From Afipia sp. (GTDB lineage: Bacteria > Pseudomonadota > Alphaproteobacteria > Rhizobiales > Xanthobacteraceae), in the NCBI GenBank assembly GCA_020056155.1, contig JAGVII010000853.1, positions 1 through 8,817 of the forward strand: a DNA stretch of 8,817 nucleotides, in the 5' to 3' direction. This document shows positions 5,877 through 8,817 of this stretch, piece by piece. Below the pieces are notes generated by a model. That model worked only from the letters and a program-made list of their open reading frames with translations, was not told the origin of the DNA and made no database searches. Position 1 is the stretch's first letter. The number at the start of each line of letters is the position of its first letter. Position numbers and translations under genes: made by a program.

Positions 5877-6213
5877 ATGCCGGGCGCGGCAACCTCAGGT
5901 TAGATTCCAGTTCTCTCCTTTGATTTCTCTCCTTTGATATCGTGAACAAGACAAACTGCCCGGCCAGGTCAGCAGGGTCGGAATGACAAGGCCGACGCCC
6001 CTGCCGCTCCGGTCGGCGCGAAACACAGGACGTGCTCTGGTCCATTATGGCGAAGGTAATGGCGGCCGAACCGCCGAGCACGACGCCATCCTGGTCCATG
6101 AGCTGCGCGGCCCGCAGTTCTGAGGCCGCCGCCCAACGCGCCGAACCAAAGGTTGCGGCCGTCTTTGCCTCGCGCGCCCGCCAGATCGACATTGCAAAGG
6201 CAACGATGCCACC
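5877..6213 (-). pseudogene. traG: traG (VirD4-like coupling protein) fragment, frameshifted
   Basis: Joining frames gives the N-terminal part of a conjugative coupling ATPase: GIVAFAMSIWRAREAKTAAT, FGSARWAAASELRAAQLMDQ, DGVVLG, then after a frameshift near 6073 RFGRHYLRHNGPEHVLCFAP, then after another near 6010 RSGRGVGLVIPTLLTWPGS, then near 5950 VHDIKGE. With the 14-bp duplication removed the sequence continues NWNLT, a TGA (5897-5895) and RARHG. These blocks are diagnostic of TraG of rhizobial conjugative elements. The P-loop reads SGRGVG, so the expected Lys is Arg. The fragment lacks its membrane start and the rest of the ATPase. Its upstream end abuts the IS5-like remnant near 6213. It shows that a conjugative element once occupied this locus. 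Confidence 0.85.
5911..5938. repeat. Perfect 14-bp tandem duplication inside traG remnant
   Basis: TTCTCTCCTTTGAT occurs twice head to tail (5911-5924 and 5925-5938) with no mismatch. On the minus strand the unit covers the codons for the Ile-Lys-Gly-Glu part of traG. Removing one copy restores the reading VHDIKGENWNLT, so the duplication is a slippage mutation in the dead gene and not a functional repeat. Confidence 0.9.
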
Positions 6214-6214
6214 C

Positions 6215-6661
6215 GATGGCTGTCAGTTCGTGATCCATGCGAAGGCGCTGCCCGGCAACCGCTATGACGGCCACGCGCTCGCAACCGTCATCCCCGAGAT
6301 AGAGGCGCTGATCGGCAACACCATCGCGCGCATTCTCCTCGACAAGGGTTATCGGGCCACAACGCCCCGCCGGATTACAAGTTCAGGGTGTTTACGTCAG
6401 GCTAGAAGCGGCGGGTAACGCCACAGATCAAGCGCGAGATGCACAGCCGGCGTTCGTTCCGTCGTCGAGCCGGTGATCGGCCATCTCAAATCCGAACCCC
6501 GAATGGGCCGCAATTACCTTTGGTATCGCGACGGTAACGCCACCAATTCCGTCCTTGCTGCCGTCGGATAAAACTTCCGCCGCCTCATCAACCGGCTGAG
6601 CCTTCTGCTGTTCAAAATCCTAGCTCGGCCCAGCCTCGGACTGCGGCTCATGTCAGCCTGA
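6215..6661 (+). pseudogene. IS5-type transposase C-terminal remnant
   Basis: The reading starts HAKALPGNRYDGHALATVIP, EIEALIGNTIARILLDKGYR, shifts frame near 6355 to GHNAPPDYKFRVFTSG, meets TAG (6403-6405) where the family has Gln, continues KRRVTPQIKREM, shifts again near 6458, and ends VEPVIGHLKSEPRMGRNYLW to MSA and TGA at 6659-6661, with a TAA (6569-6571) replacing Tyr in AVGYNF. The LPGNPYDGH, DKGYRGHN and EPVIGHLK blocks belong to DDE transposases of the IS5 superfamily. About 150 of some 400 or more residues remain; the first catalytic Asp region is lost. TTCTTCAGGGTCGACTAA just after the stop (from 6671) may include the old IS terminus. No matching opposite end is visible. Confidence 0.87.
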
Positions 6662-6730
6662 AATCCCGGTTCTTCAGGGTCGACTAACGAGTTGAAGGCA
6701 TTTGAAAACCGGCGCGCGCATGACCGAAAT

Positions 6731-6758
6731 TTGACCCACGGGTAAATTAATGTATCCT
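6731..6758 (+). promoter_or_regulatory. Predicted promoter of acyl-CoA dehydrogenase
   Basis: TTGACC (6731-6736) and TATCCT (6753-6758) are 16 bases apart and would start transcription near 6765. This lies downstream of an alternative ATG at 6750 and supports the ATG at 6813 as the true start. Confidence 0.4.
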
Positions 6759-6768
6759 CTCGTAAATT
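6742..6768. repeat. Direct GTAAATT repeats at the promoter
   Basis: GTAAATT occurs at 6742-6748 and 6762-6768, exactly 20 bases apart, about two helical turns. The copies bracket the predicted -10 element. They could be half-sites for a regulator; a chance repeat in an AT-rich stretch is also possible. Confidence 0.35.
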
Positions 6769-6812
6769 GCATGCCGCAACTCTGCGGCCTTAATTGCGGA
6801 TGGGATGCGACC

Positions 6813-7973
6813 ATGAACAAGCATTTCAGCGATACAGGTTCGGAGCCGTTTTTGTCAGAACAGCAGCGCATGGTTCGCAACACGGCGCGCCAACTTGGAC
6901 GGGATGTCCTTGCCCCAACTGCAGCCGAGCGTGATAGCACCTCGGCGTGGCCGACCGAGGAGCTGAGAGTTCTCGGCGCCCAGGGTTTCATGGGCATGAC
7001 CGTCTCCGAGGAATACGGCGGCTCGGCATCTGGCTTTCTCGCCTATTGTCTCGCCATCGAGGAACTTTCCGCCGCCGACGGCGGGGTCGGAACGATCGTC
7101 CACGTTCACAATCTCGGCGCAGCTCATGTCATTGCGAAAAACGGCACTGCCGAGCAAAAGCAGCGACTGCTTCCTGCGCTTGCCTCCGGCGACAAGATCG
7201 GCGCCTTCCTGATTACCGAGCCGCAGGCTGGTTCCGAAACATCGGCACTTCGAACCTCGGCGCGCCGCGACGGCGATGATTTCGTGATCAACGGGACCAA
7301 GCAGTTCATCTCCAACGGCAGCGAGGCCGGCGTGGCGATCATCGTCGCGCGCACCGATCCGGGTGCAGGCAAGCGCGGCTTCACCACCTTCCTGGTCGAG
7401 CCGCCTGCAAAAGGCTACATAGTCAGTCGCATTGAGGAAAAACTCGGGCAGCGGACCGCGCATACCGCCCAGATCCAGCTCGACGACCTCCGCGTTCCCA
7501 AGGAAAACATCCTCGGCACGCTCGATTGCGGCTACGGCATCATGATGTCAGGTCTTTCCGACGGCCGCATCGCCATCGCTGCGCAGGCGGTCGGAATCGC
7601 GCAGGCGGCTCTCGAAGCAGCCATACATTATGCGCGCGAACGTGAGGTCGCAGGCAAACCGATCATGGAGCTGCAGGGCGTCAGCTTCGCTCTCGCCGAC
7701 ATGGCGGCGCAGGTCGATATCGCCCGACAATACTATATTCATGCCGCGCGCCTGCTCGAGGCCGGCCTGCCCTGCATGAAGGAGGCTGCCATCGCGAAGC
7801 TGTTCGCCAGCGAAATGGCCGAGAAAGTGTGCTCCGAGGCGCTGCAGATTCATGGCGGATACGGTTATCTGCGGGATTTCCCGGTGGAGCGTTACTGCCG
7901 CGATGTCCGCGTCTGCAAGATCTACGAGGGCACCAGCAACATCCAGAAACTCATCATCGCCCGCAATCTTTGA
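6813..7973 (+). CDS. Acyl-CoA dehydrogenase, intact
   Basis: This 386-residue FAD enzyme should introduce the alpha,beta double bond into an acyl-CoA, passing electrons to electron-transfer flavoprotein. The N-terminal helical domain includes LSEQQRMVRNTARQLGRDV. The middle domain carries ITEPQAGSE (134-142), equivalent to the usual LTEPxAGSD, and INGTKQFISNG. The C-terminal domain has QIHGGYGYLRDFPVERYCRD and CKIYEGTSNIQK, where Glu372 is the expected catalytic base of the short- and medium-chain type. Length is normal for the family. The start at 6813 follows a GGATGGGA sequence, is downstream of the predicted promoter, and removes an atypical Cys-rich 21-residue extension from ATG 6750. 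The TetR gene follows after 98 bases on the same strand. Chain-length preference cannot be read from the sequence. Confidence 0.96.
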   Translation: MNKHFSDTGSEPFLSEQQRMVRNTARQLGRDVLAPTAAERDSTSAWPTEELRVLGAQGFMGMTVSEEYGGSASGFLAYCLAIEELSAADGGVGTIVHVHNLGAAHVIAKNGTAEQKQRLLPALASGDKIGAFLITEPQAGSETSALRTSARRDGDDFVINGTKQFISNGSEAGVAIIVARTDPGAGKRGFTTFLVEPPAKGYIVSRIEEKLGQRTAHTAQIQLDDLRVPKENILGTLDCGYGIMMSGLSDGRIAIAAQAVGIAQAALEAAIHYAREREVAGKPIMELQGVSFALADMAAQVDIARQYYIHAARLLEAGLPCMKEAAIAKLFASEMAEKVCSEALQIHGGYGYLRDFPVERYCRDVRVCKIYEGTSNIQKLIIARNL

Positions 7974-8000
7974 CTTGCGATGGGTATTCGCGTTGATAAA

Positions 8001-8017
8001 AGCTGACCGAATCAGCT
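8001..8017 (+). other. Short hairpin between acyl-CoA dehydrogenase and TetR genes
   Basis: AGCTGA and TCAGCT pair perfectly around CCGAA, 28 bases after the dehydrogenase stop. No T-run follows, so a strong intrinsic terminator is unlikely. It could lower read-through or protect the upstream message. Confidence 0.3.
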
Positions 8018-8071
8018 CAATTGTGCCGGGATCAGCGCTGCTGTTCTCGCAATGAAATTCTAGGAGTGGTG

Positions 8072-8698
8072 GTGTCTGGCCGTGACCGTCAGCTTGCCGC
8101 GTGGAACGACACCGTTCAGACCCGCGACCAGCAATTCAATCTGAAGCGAACCGCCTTGCTGAAAGAGGCGGCGCGCGCATTCAGCTCGCAAGGATATCAT
8201 GCGACGTCGCTCGACGATGTCGCCAAGACGCTTGGCGTGACCAAGCCCGCGCTCTATTATTACATCAAGAACAAGCAGGAAATCCTGTTCGAGTGCCATA
8301 TGCTGTCGCAGGATCTCGGCGATCGCGCGTTCGAGCACGCGTACAAGACCGGCAGGAACGGCCGTGAAATTCTGCTTTCGTTTGCGAAGGAATTCATCGA
8401 GTCGCACAACAGCGAGATCGGCGATTGCGCCGTACTCGTCGAATTCCAGGCGCTCGATCCCGCCAACCGCAAGATCGTCGCCGCGCGCCGTGACAAGGCG
8501 CAGCATCAGATGCAGGCGATTATCGAGAAGGGCATGGCCGACGGCAGCATACGGCAGGTCGATCCAAAATTGACCGTGTTTTTCTTCATGGGTGCGGTCA
8601 ACTGGATGGCACGGTGGTTCGATAAGGACGGACCGAAAAGCGGCGCGGAGATCGCGAAGGTTTTTACAGACCTTCTCGACCACGCCGTTTCGCCCTAG
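8072..8698 (+). CDS. TetR-family transcriptional regulator
   Basis: The 208-residue product has an N-terminal TetR helix-turn-helix: LLKEAARAFSSQGYHATSLD, DVAKTLGVTKPALYYYIKNK (about 29-68), with the LYYYIKNKQEIL block typical of the family. The C-terminal ligand and dimer domain (about 75-205, with AVLVEFQALDPANRKIVAAR and FFFMGAVNWMARWFDKDG) resembles that of regulators of acyl-CoA and steroid catabolism such as KstR2, from memory of the family. GTG at 8072 is chosen as start because AGGAG (8062-8066) lies five bases upstream; two in-frame GTGs (8066, 8069) overlap that site, and ATG 8021 would run through it. Location after the acyl-CoA dehydrogenase suggests local control by a CoA-thioester. 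The palindrome at 5168-5181 is a possible target. Confidence 0.93.
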   Translation: MSGRDRQLAAWNDTVQTRDQQFNLKRTALLKEAARAFSSQGYHATSLDDVAKTLGVTKPALYYYIKNKQEILFECHMLSQDLGDRAFEHAYKTGRNGREILLSFAKEFIESHNSEIGDCAVLVEFQALDPANRKIVAARRDKAQHQMQAIIEKGMADGSIRQVDPKLTVFFFMGAVNWMARWFDKDGPKSGAEIAKVFTDLLDHAVSP

Positions 8699-8709
8699 CC
8701 TAAGAGCGT

Positions 8710-8747
8710 ATCCCGCGGTTGCTGGATATTGCGTATATCCGTGGGAT
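8710..8747. other. Two-part inverted repeat after the TetR gene
   Basis: Outer arms ATCCCGC (8710-8716) and GTGGGAT (8741-8747, one G-T pair) enclose GGATAT (8724-8729), loop TGCGT and ATATCC (8735-8740). The fold would be an imperfect hairpin twelve bases past the stop. There is no T-run, so it may be a weak terminator or a protein site. The inner arms equal those at 5250-5265. From 8748 to the end I see no gene. Confidence 0.4.
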
Positions 8748-8817
8748 CGGCCCCCACCTTGAGCCGTTAAGGCAAAAGCGGACGAGAGCCGTCCCGCGAG
8801 CTATTGACTGCCGACTG

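Noticed and set aside
6855..7463. Minus-strand 202-codon ORF antisense to the acyl-CoA dehydrogenase
   Set aside because: The plus frame carries all dehydrogenase motifs. The antisense product matches nothing I recognise.
8001..8017. Rho-independent terminator after the acyl-CoA dehydrogenase
   Set aside because: The 6-bp stem is not followed by a T-run, and the TetR gene continues on the same strand within 100 bases.
8060..8683. Minus-strand 207-codon ORF antisense to the TetR gene
   Set aside because: The plus frame has a clear TetR domain and a good ribosome-binding site. The antisense frame is open because of high G+C and has no recognisable motif.
1..8817. CRISPR array, toxin-antitoxin pair or phage defence system
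   Set aside because: No regularly spaced repeats and no recognisable pair of small overlapping toxin and antitoxin genes were found. The repeats present are att-like boxes, one tandem duplication and short palindromes.

Overview
The window looks like accessory DNA from an alphaproteobacterium, most likely Hyphomicrobiales in or near Bradyrhizobium, Rhodopseudomonas or Mesorhizobium. The reasons are the high G+C content, the integrase type with a Tyr-Ala-Leu-Arg-His box, a rhizobial-island type TraG remnant, a Bug/TctC receptor remnant and a P450 / flavin oxidase / acyl-CoA dehydrogenase / TetR gene set. This genus-level placement is inference from family resemblance.

Left end (1-1860): the 3' half of a tRNA-Glu(CTC) gene lies on the minus strand at 26-74 and is followed by a complete tyrosine recombinase (215-1600) with a plausible promoter and repeated GTTCGCC boxes. 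This looks like one end of an element integrated at tRNA-Glu. A second tRNA 3' fragment, tRNA-Val(CAC)-like and on the plus strand, sits at 1732-1779. It is followed by an inverted repeat and a direct GGGGCAC repeat (1824-1859), which looks like the scar of a different integration event.

Minus-strand oxidation operon (1865-5214): a promoter (5186-5214) with a palindrome across its predicted start point (5168-5181) leads to an intact cytochrome P450 (3823-5010), then an intact FMN-dependent nitronate monooxygenase-family enzyme (2526-3662). A 49-codon ORF overlaps that gene's stop as ATGAGTAG, and a second P450 lies beyond it. The second P450 is dead, with three frameshifts and a stop, and is cut off where the att-like repeats begin.

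Decayed zone (5215-6690): this stretch is built of gene pieces. It holds the end of a GntR-regulator N-terminus fused to the start of a Bug/TctC solute-binding protein, a traG piece carrying a perfect 14-bp tandem duplication, and the C-terminal third of an IS5-type transposase with two frameshifts and two stops.

Plus-strand pair (6731-8698): an intact acyl-CoA dehydrogenase (6813-7973) is followed by a TetR-family regulator (8072-8698). The surviving genes suggest uptake-independent oxidation of a hydrophobic substrate (P450), a flavoenzyme step, and CoA-thioester beta-oxidation under TetR control. The two halves now sit divergently on either side of the decayed zone. The substrate cannot be read from the sequence.
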